The notes under the pieces are model-generated. The model was given only the letters and a program-made list of their open reading frames with translations. It searched no databases and was not told the DNA's origin. 64,000 bases of DNA from Zeimonas sp964538505 (GTDB taxonomy: Bacteria > Pseudomonadota > Gammaproteobacteria > Burkholderiales > Burkholderiaceae_E), in contig CAZIDY010000001.1 of the NCBI GenBank assembly GCA_964538505.1, positions 248,001-312,000 on the forward strand, in the 5' to 3' direction. Shown here in pieces: positions 32,782-41,793 of this stretch. Each line of letters begins with the position of its first letter. Within the stretch, counting starts at the first letter, position 1. The translations under genes and the position numbers were made by a program.

Positions 32782-33249
32782 GTGAAGCGGCCGTCTGTCG
32801 CCGCGAGCCGCGCGCGCGGCTTCACGCTGCTCGAGCTGCTGGTGACGATCGTCATTGCCGGCGTGCTCGTCGGCGTCGTTTCGCTGTCGATCGGCGGCTT
32901 CGATCGCGGCCTGCGCTTCGAGGCCGAACGGCTCGCGCAACTGCTCTCGCTTGCGCGCGAGGAAGCTCAGTTGCGCGGCGCGCCGATCCGGCTCGAGGCC
33001 GACGACGAAAGCTACCGTTTCGCGATCTGGCGCGAACGCCGCTGGCGACCGCTCGCCGACGATCGCGACCTGCGGCCGCGCAACTGGGAGCGGCCTACCG
33101 AGCTCGCCATCGAGCGCAGCGACGGGCGGCACGAGATCGAGTTCGGTCTCGACCAGGTCGATGCGCCGTTCCTGCTGCGACTGCGGCGAGACGGCGACGA
33201 GGTGGCGATCGCCGCGAACGGGCTGGGGCTCTTCGAGGTGCTGCGATGA
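32782..33249 (+). CDS. gspH: Minor pseudopilin GspH
   Basis: A 155-residue prepilin-like protein with the cleavage site RG-FTLLELLVTIVIAGVLVGVVSLSI at about residues 13-35. A beta-rich domain follows, with LAQLLSLAREEAQLRGAPIRLE, a typical GspH/FimT pattern. Its stop overlaps the gspI start. It is predicted to sit near the tip of the pseudopilus. Confidence 0.9.
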   Translation: MKRPSVAASRARGFTLLELLVTIVIAGVLVGVVSLSIGGFDRGLRFEAERLAQLLSLAREEAQLRGAPIRLEADDESYRFAIWRERRWRPLADDRDLRPRNWERPTELAIERSDGRHEIEFGLDQVDAPFLLRLRRDGDEVAIAANGLGLFEVLR

Positions 33250-33623
33250 CGCGGTGCACGCGGCGCTCAGGCGGTTTCACGCTGGTCGAGGTGCTGATCG
33301 CGATGACGATCGCGGCGGTGGCGCTGATGGCAGCGATCCGCGCGACGACCTCGCTCGCCGTCAATGGTGCCGAGCTGCGCGCGCGCACGCTCGCGCAATG
33401 GAGTGCAGAGAACCGGCTCGCACAGATCCGCGTCGCACGCGAGTGGCCGAACCTTGGTCGACGCCAGTTCGACTGCAGCCAGGGCGGTATCGCGCTGCTG
33501 TGTCGCGAGGATGTCTTCTCGACACCGAATCCGCTGTTCCGCCGGGTGGAGATCAGCGTCTTCGACGAGCGTGCGTCGTTCCGCTTCGCGCGCCTGGTCG
33601 GCTTCTCGACGAGGCTGCCGTGA
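33246..33623 (+). CDS. gspI: Minor pseudopilin GspI
   Basis: A 125-residue prepilin-like protein with leader and helix GG-FTLVEVLIAMTIAAVALMAAI. The AEN-x-L-A-Q-I-R segment is characteristic of GspI. It forms the pseudopilus-tip complex with GspJ and GspK. It starts four bases inside the gspH end and its own stop overlaps the gspJ GTG. Confidence 0.9.
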   Translation: MTRCTRRSGGFTLVEVLIAMTIAAVALMAAIRATTSLAVNGAELRARTLAQWSAENRLAQIRVAREWPNLGRRQFDCSQGGIALLCREDVFSTPNPLFRRVEISVFDERASFRFARLVGFSTRLP

Positions 33624-34282
33624 GGCGTTGCCGCTCGCCTGCAATCGACGGCCTGCGCAGGCCTGCGCTGCGGCGCACGCGTGCCGGCCGCTCGTGTGGT
33701 TTTACGCTGCTCGAGCTGCTGGTCGCGGTTGCGTTGCTGTCGGTGCTGGCGGTGCTCAGCTGGCGCGGGATGGATTCGGTGCTGAGTGCGCGCGATCGCA
33801 TCGTCGAGTCTTCGGACGAGCTGCGCGCGCTCAGCATCGCCTTCGCGCAGCTCGAGCAGGACGTGCGGGCGAGTTGGGCGGTCGGGTTGCTCGGCCTGGA
33901 CGAGCCGGCGATCTCGTTCACCGCGCGCGGCGAGCAGATGCAGCCCGAAGTTGCGCTGGTGCGCGAGACGAGCGCGAGCCAGCCGCTGCAGTTGCAGCGT
34001 GTCCGCTATCGGCTGAATGGCCAGCGACTCGAGCGCGGTTTCGCCCCGTGGACGCCGTCGACTGCCGACCCGGCGCAGCCGGTTTCCGGGCAGCCGCTCG
34101 TCTGGCAACCGTTGCTCGCCGATGTCGATGAAATCCAGTTCCGTGCGTGGATTCCGTCGCGCGGCTGGATGGCTGCGTCGACGCTGACGGGCAATGCGAC
34201 GGCTGCGCGCGTCGACGGACTCGAGCTGACGATCGTGCGCGGCGGCGAGCGCCTCGTTCGCGTGCTCGCGGCGCGAAACTGA
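33620..34282 (+). CDS. gspJ: Minor pseudopilin GspJ
   Basis: A 220-residue prepilin-like protein with an unusually long basic leader of about 31 residues before FTLLELLVAVALLSVLAVLSWRGMDSV. LEQDVRASW and the late FRAWIPSRGW region fit GspJ. The GTG start overlapping the gspI stop is the only start consistent with coupling; the longer upstream open frame runs through gspH and gspI. The stop overlaps the gspK ATG. Confidence 0.88.
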   Translation: MRRCRSPAIDGLRRPALRRTRAGRSCGFTLLELLVAVALLSVLAVLSWRGMDSVLSARDRIVESSDELRALSIAFAQLEQDVRASWAVGLLGLDEPAISFTARGEQMQPEVALVRETSASQPLQLQRVRYRLNGQRLERGFAPWTPSTADPAQPVSGQPLVWQPLLADVDEIQFRAWIPSRGWMAASTLTGNATAARVDGLELTIVRGGERLVRVLAARN

Positions 34283-35292
34283 TGGCACGGCTGGGGCGTT
34301 GCATGTGCGAGGAGCGGCGGCATGGTGCACCTCGGCGAGAGCGCGGCGTGGCGATCATCAGCGTGATGCTGATCGTCGCGCTGGCGACGCTCGTCGTCAG
34401 TGCGCTGTTCTGGCGCGAGCATGTGACGGTCCGCTCGGTCGAGAACCGGCTCGCGCTGGCGCAGTTGCGCTGGATCGAGGCGGCGGTGCTCGACTGGGCC
34501 GGCGTCGTGTTGCAGGTCGATCGCAACAGCACCGGGGGTATCGATCACCTGAGCGAGGTCTGGGCGACGCCGATTGCCGAGACGGTGCTTGACGAAACGG
34601 TGACGGGCGGTGCGCGGCTCGACGAACCGGGCAGCGAGCCGCGGCTCGTCGGGCAGATGTTCGACGCGCAGGCTCGGCTGAACCTGAACGACCTGGTGAT
34701 CCAGGGGGCTCCGTCGGTCGAGCATCGGCTCGCTTTCGAGCGCCTGCTCGCCTTGCTCGACCGGCCGCAGAGCCTTGCGGCGACGCTGCAGGCGCGGCTG
34801 CTGCAGGCGTATCCACCGGTCGTCGATGGCGTGCGTGCGTCGGCGCGCGCATTGCCGCTGGTTCGGCTGATCGACCTGCAGACGGTGCCGGGATTCGATC
34901 CCGCAACCATCGACGCGCTCGAGCCCTTCGTGATCTTCCTGCCGAAGCAGCTGCCGACCGGCAGCGGCCAGGCCCGTATCGAGCAGACCCGGGTGAACCT
35001 GAATACCGCGCCGGCAGAAGTGCTCGCCGCCTGTATTCCGGATATAGACCTTCAGTCGGCGCGTCGCTTCGTGGAGGGAGTGCGGCAGCGAACCTACTTC
35101 GCCAGTCTCGAGGTGGCGCGTTCGCGCTTCGATGGGTCGCCGCCGACGCTCTCTGCAGGCCTGCTGTCGGTCGGGTCGAACTTTTTCCTCGTAAGGGGGA
35201 TGGTACGCTTCGGCCGCATCGAATCGAACAGCGAAGCGCTGCTGTATCGCGGCGGCCGCCACGTGGAACTCGTATGGCAGCACAGGTTCTGA
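34282..35292 (+). CDS. gspK: Minor pseudopilin GspK
   Basis: A 336-residue pseudopilin with the atypical N-terminus RGVAIISVMLIVALATLVVSALFWREH of GspK. The large domain contains FDAQARLNLNDLV, and a helix-hairpin-helix-like VNLNTAPAEVLAACIP...ARRFVEGVRQRTYF follows. GspK caps the pseudopilus tip. It overlaps gspJ at its start and gspL by 19 bases at its end. Confidence 0.92.
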   Translation: MARLGRCMCEERRHGAPRRERGVAIISVMLIVALATLVVSALFWREHVTVRSVENRLALAQLRWIEAAVLDWAGVVLQVDRNSTGGIDHLSEVWATPIAETVLDETVTGGARLDEPGSEPRLVGQMFDAQARLNLNDLVIQGAPSVEHRLAFERLLALLDRPQSLAATLQARLLQAYPPVVDGVRASARALPLVRLIDLQTVPGFDPATIDALEPFVIFLPKQLPTGSGQARIEQTRVNLNTAPAEVLAACIPDIDLQSARRFVEGVRQRTYFASLEVARSRFDGSPPTLSAGLLSVGSNFFLVRGMVRFGRIESNSEALLYRGGRHVELVWQHRF

Positions 35293-36647
35293 AGCGGGGC
35301 CAGGCGATCGTCTGGATACCCCCGCGTTCGATCGGCGAGCGCCAGTTCGCAAGCGCGCCGGTGCTGCTCGTGATGCTTCCGGCGTCCGTCGCAGAGCAGG
35401 CAGGCGGCGCGGCCGGTCATCCGGTCACCGTGTCCGGTGGCGTCGCAGCCGCACGCTACGTTCGGCTGAGCCTCGACGCGCTGCCCGCGCTGAAGCAGGT
35501 CACGCTCGTCTTCGATGCGCGAGACGTGAACCTGCTTCGCGTAACGGTGCCGCCGCTGTCGCCCGCCCGCGTGCAGCAGGCGCTTCCGAATCTCGTCGAG
35601 GATCTGCTGCTGCAGGACGCGCAGTCGTGCGCCTGCGCAGTCGGACCGCGCCTCGACGACACGCAGCAGCGACTGGTGGCGGTGATCGATCGTGCGTGGC
35701 TCGAGTTCGTCGTCGGTGCGTTCGAGCGGCGCGGCATTCGCGTGCAGGCGGCCTGGCCCGCTCAGCTCGTGCTGCCGAGCACTTCGGATCGAATGGCGCT
35801 CGCATGCCTGAACGACGGGCTTGCAGTACGCACGGGCGTGCACGACGGAATCGGGTGGAACGCGGGTGCCGATGCCGATGCGCGCGCCGAGGCGATCGTC
35901 TGCGCGCTCGACGCGGTGGCTGCGGGCGCTGCAACATCCGCTGCCGGAACCCCGGCGGTCGTTGAAACGCCGACGGACGCTGCGGCAGCGCCAGCGAAGC
36001 CACGGCTTCGGGTCACCGCTTTCGTCGAGGATGGTACGTGGCAGGCGCCGGTGCTGCAGGCGGCCGCCCGCGCCGGTGTCGACGTCGACGTGCAGGCCCT
36101 CGCGTTTCCAGTGGCCGCTCCGATCGACCTGCGTTCGGCACGAGCCGGGACCGCCGCGCGACGCTGGCTCGCCGATGTCGACTGGCGCGCCTGGCGCGTG
36201 CCGATGGCTGCTGCAGTGGCGACGGTGCTCGTCGCGCTCGCCGGGCTCAACCTGCACTGGGCGCTGCTCGCGAACGAGAGCGATCGGCTGCGTGCGCACA
36301 TCGAGCAGCGCTATCGGGACGCTTTCCCCGGTACGCAGGTCATCGTCGATCCGATGCTGCAGATGCAGCGCCAGGTGGCGAGCCTGCGCGCGCGTGCCGG
36401 TCAGTCGGGCCCCGACGATTTCGTTCCGCTGCTCGCACGCTTTTCGCAGGCGCTCGGCGCGCAGGCGATCGATGCGATGGCGGCGGTCGAGTTCCGCGAA
36501 GGGCGGCTGCGCGTGCGTTTTCAGCCGGGATTCTTCGAGGGTCGTGCGGCGCGCGACGCGCTCGTTCGCAGCGGACAGCAGCTCGGGCTGTCGGTGCGCT
36601 TCGATGCCGACCGCGAGCCGACCGCGGCCGTCGCGCTGCTTCGCTGA
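35274..36647 (+). CDS. gspL: Type II secretion protein GspL
   Basis: A 457-residue bitopic protein. The cytoplasmic actin-like part (about 1-290) contains RYVRLSLDALPALKQVTLVFDARDVNLLRV and the LVEDLLLQDAQSCACAVGP stretch typical of GspL. A single membrane helix follows near 312-330 (VPMAAAVATVLVALAGLNLHWALL), then a periplasmic ferredoxin-like domain. The cytoplasmic domain is expected to bind the ATPase GspE. It overlaps gspK by 19 bases. Confidence 0.88.
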   Translation: MAAQVLKRGQAIVWIPPRSIGERQFASAPVLLVMLPASVAEQAGGAAGHPVTVSGGVAAARYVRLSLDALPALKQVTLVFDARDVNLLRVTVPPLSPARVQQALPNLVEDLLLQDAQSCACAVGPRLDDTQQRLVAVIDRAWLEFVVGAFERRGIRVQAAWPAQLVLPSTSDRMALACLNDGLAVRTGVHDGIGWNAGADADARAEAIVCALDAVAAGAATSAAGTPAVVETPTDAAAAPAKPRLRVTAFVEDGTWQAPVLQAAARAGVDVDVQALAFPVAAPIDLRSARAGTAARRWLADVDWRAWRVPMAAAVATVLVALAGLNLHWALLANESDRLRAHIEQRYRDAFPGTQVIVDPMLQMQRQVASLRARAGQSGPDDFVPLLARFSQALGAQAIDAMAAVEFREGRLRVRFQPGFFEGRAARDALVRSGQQLGLSVRFDADREPTAAVALLR

Positions 36648-36659
36648 CGATCGGACGCG

Positions 36660-37160
36660 ATGATCGAGACGCTGATGCAACGATGGCAGCTGCTCGCGGC
36701 ACGCGAGCGGCGCATCGTCATTGCCGGCGCCGCGCTGCTGCTCGCGGCCGCCGTGTGGCTGTGGCTGTTCGAACCGGCCTGGCAGGGACGCCAGTCGTTG
36801 CAGGCGGAGCTGCCGACGCTGCGCACGCAACTGGCGCGCATCGATGCACTCGCCGAAGAGGCGCAGCGGCTGTCGGCGATCCCTGCGGGCAGCGACTCGC
36901 CGCAGCTGCTCAGGACGCAGCTCGAGCGCTCGATCGACAGTGCCGGCCTGTCGTCGGCGCTCGGGCAGCTGTCGGTGAACGGTTCGCTGTTCGACCTGCG
37001 CTTCGACGGCGTGCCGCATGCTGCCTGGCTGGCATGGGTCGACACGACGACGCGCGAGATGCGCCTGCGGGTCGCCGACGTATCGGTCACCCGCGAAGCG
37101 CAGCCCGGCCTGGTTTCGGTGCGGCTCGCGCTCGAGACGCCGCGCGCGGAGGGGCGCTGA
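36660..37160 (+). CDS. gspM: Type II secretion protein GspM
   Basis: A 166-residue bitopic protein with a short cytosolic start (WQLLAARERRIV), one membrane helix (IAGAALLLAAAVWLWLFEP), a coiled-coil-like stretch and a periplasmic ferredoxin-like domain. It is the partner of GspL in the inner-membrane platform. Its stop is immediately followed by the gspN ATG. Confidence 0.85.
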   Translation: MIETLMQRWQLLAARERRIVIAGAALLLAAAVWLWLFEPAWQGRQSLQAELPTLRTQLARIDALAEEAQRLSAIPAGSDSPQLLRTQLERSIDSAGLSSALGQLSVNGSLFDLRFDGVPHAAWLAWVDTTTREMRLRVADVSVTREAQPGLVSVRLALETPRAEGR

Positions 37161-37991
37161 ATGAAGGGCAGCCCGGCACGCCGGCCGTTGGCCTGGGTCG
37201 CGTACGTCGTATTTGCGCTGCTCGGCACGCTGCTCGCCGGCGTGGCGCTCGCCCCGGCGAGCTACGCCGATGCCGCACTCTCGCACGCGACGCAGGGGCG
37301 GTTGCGCCTTGCGCAGGCCGAGGGCACGATCTGGAACGGCTCGGCGCGGCTCGTGCTGGCCGAAGGCGGCGCCCGCGCTGCCGATGCAGCGCCAGTGCAG
37401 GCTGCGTTCGGGCGCGACGATGCGCTCGTTCCCGGCGTCGCGATTCCGGGTCGGATCGACTGGAGCATCCGTGCATTGCCACTGCTCGTCGGCCAGCTCG
37501 ATGCACAACTGCGCTTCGATCGGGTCGCGCGCCCGGTGCACGTGCACGGCAACTGGGGCGAGGTGCGCATCGATGCCGGTGCCATCGAGCTGCCGTCGGT
37601 CGAGCTCGGCGGACTGGGCTCACCGTGGAACACCGTCCGTCCGGCGGGTGCGCTGAGCCTGAGCTGGGATAACCTCGTTCTTCGGCCGGCGGGGCTCGAT
37701 GGCCGCGCGCGTATCGAGTTGCGCGGCATGTCGTCGGCGATGACACCCGTGCGACCGCTCGGCAGCTATCGCGTCGACGTCGTCGGTCGCGGCAACCGGG
37801 CGGAGCTCAGCATCGCGACAATCGATGGTCCGCTCCGGTTGCAGGGCAACGGGAGCTTCGAGGCGAACCGCGGGTTGCGCTTCGTCGCGGAAGCGAGCGC
37901 AGAAGCGCGCGAGCGCGATCGCCTGCAGTCCTTCCTCGGGCTGATCGGACCGCGCGAAGGCGAGCGCACCATCATCAGGATCGGAGCATGA
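37161..37991 (+). CDS. gspN: Type II secretion protein GspN
   Basis: A 276-residue protein with one N-terminal membrane helix (AYVVFALLGTLLAGVALAPASY) and a large beta-rich periplasmic domain. It shows GRLRLAQAEGTIWNGSARLVL, the typical start of GspN. Its precise role in secretion is not settled and many systems lack it. It overlaps gspD by four bases. Confidence 0.85.
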   Translation: MKGSPARRPLAWVAYVVFALLGTLLAGVALAPASYADAALSHATQGRLRLAQAEGTIWNGSARLVLAEGGARAADAAPVQAAFGRDDALVPGVAIPGRIDWSIRALPLLVGQLDAQLRFDRVARPVHVHGNWGEVRIDAGAIELPSVELGGLGSPWNTVRPAGALSLSWDNLVLRPAGLDGRARIELRGMSSAMTPVRPLGSYRVDVVGRGNRAELSIATIDGPLRLQGNGSFEANRGLRFVAEASAEARERDRLQSFLGLIGPREGERTIIRIGA

Positions 37992-40339
37992 ACGCGGCGG
38001 CAGGGCGGGGGCGGTGGCAGCGTCGTACGGCGATGCTCGCGCTCGCGCTCGCGCTCGCGTTTGCGTTCGCCTTCGGCGTCGGCTGCACGCGGGACGCAGC
38101 AGCACAGCAGGCCGGTGGGTCACAGGGGACGCAGGCCGCGCAGCGCGATCTCGTTACGCTGAATTTCCGCGACGCCGAGGTCGACTCGGTCGTCGGTGCC
38201 TTCGGCCATCTGCTCGGACGCACCTTCGTCATCGACCCGCGCGTGCGCGGCAAGATGACGCTCGAGACGCCGCAACCGGTGACGCGCGAGCAGGCGTACC
38301 GCCTGCTTCAATCGGCGCTTCGATCGCAGGGCTTCGCGGTCGTCGAGACCGGCGTGCTGACGAAGGTCGTGCCCGAGGCAGACGCGAAGCTGCAGTCGGC
38401 GCCGGTGTCGGTCGGACGCGCTCCGGTCGCGGCGGGCGACCAGATCGTCACGCAGATCTTCCGGCTGAACCACGAATCGGCGTCGAACCTGGTCCCGGTG
38501 CTGCGGCCGCTGATCTCGCCGAACAACACCGTCGTGGCGTATCCGAGCAACAACTCGCTGGTCGTCACCGACTACGCGGCGAACCTCGAGCGTATCGCGC
38601 GCATCATCGCGACGCTCGACAGTCCGACGACGCGCGAGGTGGAGATCGTGCCGGTGCAGCATGCGATCGCCACCGACGTCGCGGTCGCCGTGCAGCGGCT
38701 GCTCGAGCCGCCGGGCGGTGCAGGCGCGCAGGTCGATCCCGGCCAGCGCGTCGTCGTGATGGCCGACCCGCGCACGAATTCGGTGCTGGTGCGCGCGGCG
38801 AGCCCGGCGAAGGTCGGGCTGGCGAAGAGCCTCATTGGACGTCTCGACCAGCCGAGCGCGCGACCGGGCAACATCAACGTCGTCTACCTGCGCAACGCCG
38901 AAGCGGTGAAGCTCGCGCAGACGCTGCGCGGCGTGCTGGGCGGCGAGGGCGCGTCGTCGCCGATGCAGGGCGACTCGATGCTGCAGCCGCAGCGGCCGTT
39001 CGTGCAGGAGGGCATGCAGTCGCAGATCAACACGCTGCAGCCGGGCGAGGGCGGAGCCTCGCTCGCGCCGTTGCAGCCGTCGCAGGTGCAGCCGGTAACC
39101 GTGCAGGCGGGCGGCGCGATCGTCGCTGCCGATCCGTCGACGAACTCGCTGATCATCACCGCGCCCGAGCCGGTCTATCGCAATCTGCGTGCGGTCATCG
39201 ACAAGCTCGACGCGCGGCGTGCGCAGGTGTTCATCGAGTCGCTGATCGTCGAGATCAGCGCCGACAAGGCCGCCGAGCTCGGTGTGCAGTGGCAGTTCCT
39301 CTCTTCGCCGCAGGGATCGACGCGCGTGATCGGAGGCACCAACCTTCCGGCGCGCGGCACCGGCGCGAACATCCTCGATGCGGCGGCGAACATCGCCACC
39401 GTCGGTACCGGGCTGAATCTCGGCATCGTGCGCGGCACGGTGAACGTTCCGGGCGTCGGCGAGATCCTCGATCTCGGCTTTCTCGCGCGTGCGCTCGAGA
39501 GCAACGCCGACGCGAACATTCTCGCCACGCCGAACCTGCTCACGCTCGACAACGAGGAAGCGCGCATCATCATCGGGCAGAACGTCCCGTTCATCACCGG
39601 GCAGTTCACCGCTACCGGGACCGGAGGCGCGTCGGTCAATCCGTTCCAGACGATCGAGCGGCGCGACGTCGGCACGACGCTGCGCGTGCGGCCGCAGGTG
39701 TCCGAGTCGGGCACGGTGAAGCTGCAGATCTTCCAGGAAGTATCGAGCGTGCAGGACACGCGGCTCGCTGCGGGCATCATCACCAACCGTCGTGCGATCG
39801 AATCCAATGTACTGGTCGACGACGGCCAGATCATCGTGCTCGGCGGCCTGATCGAGGAACGCATCGACGGTGCCGCGGAGAAGGTTCCGGGGCTCGGCGA
39901 CGTGCCGCTCGTCGGGCAGCTGTTCCGCTACGACACGCGTCGGCGCGTGAAGACGAACCTGCTCGTGTTCCTGCGTCCGATCGTCATTCGAGACGGCAAC
40001 GACGCGCACAGCGTCACCGCCGATCGCTACGACTACATCCGCGCTTCGCGAGCGGGCGCGACGCTGCCGCCGCACTGGGCACTGCCCGAGTTTCCGCCGA
40101 CGCCGCTGCAGCCGATGCCGCCGGCACCACCGCCCGCCGGGTCGGGTATCCGGTCGGCGGCCGAGCAGGGCACGCTGCTGTCGCCCTATGCGCCGGTGCC
40201 GACGCAGCCACCGGCGCCGGTGTTCGCGTCGCGGCCGAGCACGGTGATCCGCATGGCACCGAACGAGGTCGTCGTGCCGCTGACGCCGCGCGCCGCACCC
40301 GCCTCCGAAAGCGCTCCCGTTCTGCAACCGAACTACTGA
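37988..40339 (+). CDS. gspD: Type II secretion outer-membrane secretin GspD
   Basis: A 783-residue secretin. The N-terminal signal (ending VGC, a possible lipobox) is followed by the N0 domain VTLNFRDAEVDSVVGAFGHLLGRTFVIDPRVRGKMTL and three N1-N3 repeats (VVAYPSNNSLVVTDY, VVVMADPRTNSVLVRA, AIVAADPSTNSLIITAP). The secretin core lies in the last third (VFIESLIVEISADKAAELGVQW, ATPNLLTLDNEEARIIIGQNVPF, VLGGLIEERIDG, VPLVGQLFRYDT, NLLVFLRPIVIR). The C-terminal tail is Pro/Ala-rich. It makes the outer-membrane exit channel. Confidence 0.96.
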   Translation: MNAAAGRGRWQRRTAMLALALALAFAFAFGVGCTRDAAAQQAGGSQGTQAAQRDLVTLNFRDAEVDSVVGAFGHLLGRTFVIDPRVRGKMTLETPQPVTREQAYRLLQSALRSQGFAVVETGVLTKVVPEADAKLQSAPVSVGRAPVAAGDQIVTQIFRLNHESASNLVPVLRPLISPNNTVVAYPSNNSLVVTDYAANLERIARIIATLDSPTTREVEIVPVQHAIATDVAVAVQRLLEPPGGAGAQVDPGQRVVVMADPRTNSVLVRAASPAKVGLAKSLIGRLDQPSARPGNINVVYLRNAEAVKLAQTLRGVLGGEGASSPMQGDSMLQPQRPFVQEGMQSQINTLQPGEGGASLAPLQPSQVQPVTVQAGGAIVAADPSTNSLIITAPEPVYRNLRAVIDKLDARRAQVFIESLIVEISADKAAELGVQWQFLSSPQGSTRVIGGTNLPARGTGANILDAAANIATVGTGLNLGIVRGTVNVPGVGEILDLGFLARALESNADANILATPNLLTLDNEEARIIIGQNVPFITGQFTATGTGGASVNPFQTIERRDVGTTLRVRPQVSESGTVKLQIFQEVSSVQDTRLAAGIITNRRAIESNVLVDDGQIIVLGGLIEERIDGAAEKVPGLGDVPLVGQLFRYDTRRRVKTNLLVFLRPIVIRDGNDAHSVTADRYDYIRASRAGATLPPHWALPEFPPTPLQPMPPAPPPAGSGIRSAAEQGTLLSPYAPVPTQPPAPVFASRPSTVIRMAPNEVVVPLTPRAAPASESAPVLQPNY
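38035..38058 (+). repeat. Hexanucleotide tandem repeat in the gspD signal sequence
   Basis: Four exact GCTCGC units encode the Leu-Ala part of the signal peptide, followed by two variant units. Gain or loss of units would keep the reading frame and change only the length of the hydrophobic core. Confidence 0.7.
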
Positions 40340-40346
40340 CGGCGCG

Positions 40347-41786
40347 ATGGCCTCCGTCTCACCTGCGCGCTACGTCCCCTACGGTTTCGCGCGCGCCAAC
40401 CAGTTGCTCGTCGCGGCGGTCTCGAACGACGCCGTCGAGGTGTGGATCGGCGAGCGCACGCCGCAGCAGGCGCTTGCCGAGCTGTCGCGCACGCTGCCGC
40501 TGCGGCTCGTCACCATGCGCAAGCCGGAGATCGAGCTGTCGGCCGCGATCTCGCGCGCCTACGCGCAGCAGGAAGGATCGGCGGCGGCGGTGGTCGACGA
40601 GGTCGCCAGCGACCTGGACCTGTCGCGGCTGCTGCAGGACATCCCGAAGATCGAGGACCTGCTCGAGGCCGAGGACGACGCGCCGATCATCCGGATGATC
40701 AACGCGCTGCTCACGCAGGCGAGCCGCGACAACGCGTCGGACATCCACTTCGAGCCCTTCGAGACCTCGTCGCTCGTTCGTTTTCGAGTCGACGGAACCC
40801 TGCGCGACGTCGTGCGACCGCGGCGCGAGCTTCACGCAGCCCTGATCTCGCGGATCAAGATCATGGCGCAGCTCGACATTGCCGAGAAGCGCCTGCCGCA
40901 GGACGGGCGCATCACGCTGCGCATCGGCGGCCGGCCGATGGACGTGCGCGTCTCGACACTGCCGACCGGCCACGGCGAGCGCGCGGTGCTGCGGCTGCTC
41001 GACAAGGAGGCGGGCCGCCTCGATCTCGGCAGGCTCGGCATGAGCAACGAGACGCTGGGCGAGTTCGATACGCTCGTGCACCAGCCGCACGGCATCGTTC
41101 TCGTCACCGGGCCCACCGGCTCGGGCAAGACGACGACGCTGTACGCCGTGCTCGGCCGGCTCGACTCGACGACGACGAACATCCTCACCGTCGAGGACCC
41201 GATCGAGTACGACCTCGAGGGCATCGGCCAGACGCAGGTCAACGCGCGCATCGACATGAGCTTCGCGAAGGCGCTGCGCTCGATCCTGCGGCAGGACCCC
41301 GACGTCGTGATGATCGGCGAGATCCGCGATCTGGAAACCGCGCAGATCGCCGTGCAGGCCTCGCTCACCGGGCACCTGGTGCTCGCGACGCTGCACACGA
41401 ACGACTCGGTGTCGGCGGTCACGCGCCTGATCGACATGGGCATCGAGCCCTTCCTGCTGTCGTCGTCGCTGCTCGGCGTGGTGGCGCAGCGGCTCGTCCG
41501 CAAGCTGTGCCCACAGTGTCGCCAGCCCGACCCGGTGGCGGGCGGATGGCGTGCCGCCGGCTGCCTGGCCTGCAACCGCACCGGCTTCCAGGGTCGCACC
41601 GGCGTCTACGAGCTCTTCGTCGTCGACGACGAGGTGCGCGCGCAGATCCACCGCAACGCGCCCGAAAACGAGATCCGTGCGCAGGCGCGCGCAGCGGGGA
41701 TGCGCTCGATGCGCGAGGACGGCAGGCGCTGGGTCGATGCCGGCATCACGTCGACCGAAGAAGTGCTGCGCGTGACGCGCGAGTAG
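40347..41786 (+). CDS. gspE: Type II secretion ATPase GspE
   Basis: A 479-residue secretion ATPase. The N1E region is short. RDNASDIHFEPFETSSLVRFRVDGTLRDV (about 127-156) is the N2 domain, Walker A GPTGSGKTT is at 255-263, the Asp box is ILTVEDPIEYDLEGIGQTQV, Walker B is DPDVVMIGEIRDLETA, and the His box is LVLATLHTNDS. A tetracysteine zinc site (CPQCRQP...GCLACNRTGF) is present. It powers pseudopilus assembly from the cytoplasm by interacting with GspL. It starts seven bases after gspD. Confidence 0.96.
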   Translation: MASVSPARYVPYGFARANQLLVAAVSNDAVEVWIGERTPQQALAELSRTLPLRLVTMRKPEIELSAAISRAYAQQEGSAAAVVDEVASDLDLSRLLQDIPKIEDLLEAEDDAPIIRMINALLTQASRDNASDIHFEPFETSSLVRFRVDGTLRDVVRPRRELHAALISRIKIMAQLDIAEKRLPQDGRITLRIGGRPMDVRVSTLPTGHGERAVLRLLDKEAGRLDLGRLGMSNETLGEFDTLVHQPHGIVLVTGPTGSGKTTTLYAVLGRLDSTTTNILTVEDPIEYDLEGIGQTQVNARIDMSFAKALRSILRQDPDVVMIGEIRDLETAQIAVQASLTGHLVLATLHTNDSVSAVTRLIDMGIEPFLLSSSLLGVVAQRLVRKLCPQCRQPDPVAGGWRAAGCLACNRTGFQGRTGVYELFVVDDEVRAQIHRNAPENEIRAQARAAGMRSMREDGRRWVDAGITSTEEVLRVTRE

Positions 41787-41793
41787 CCCCTGG

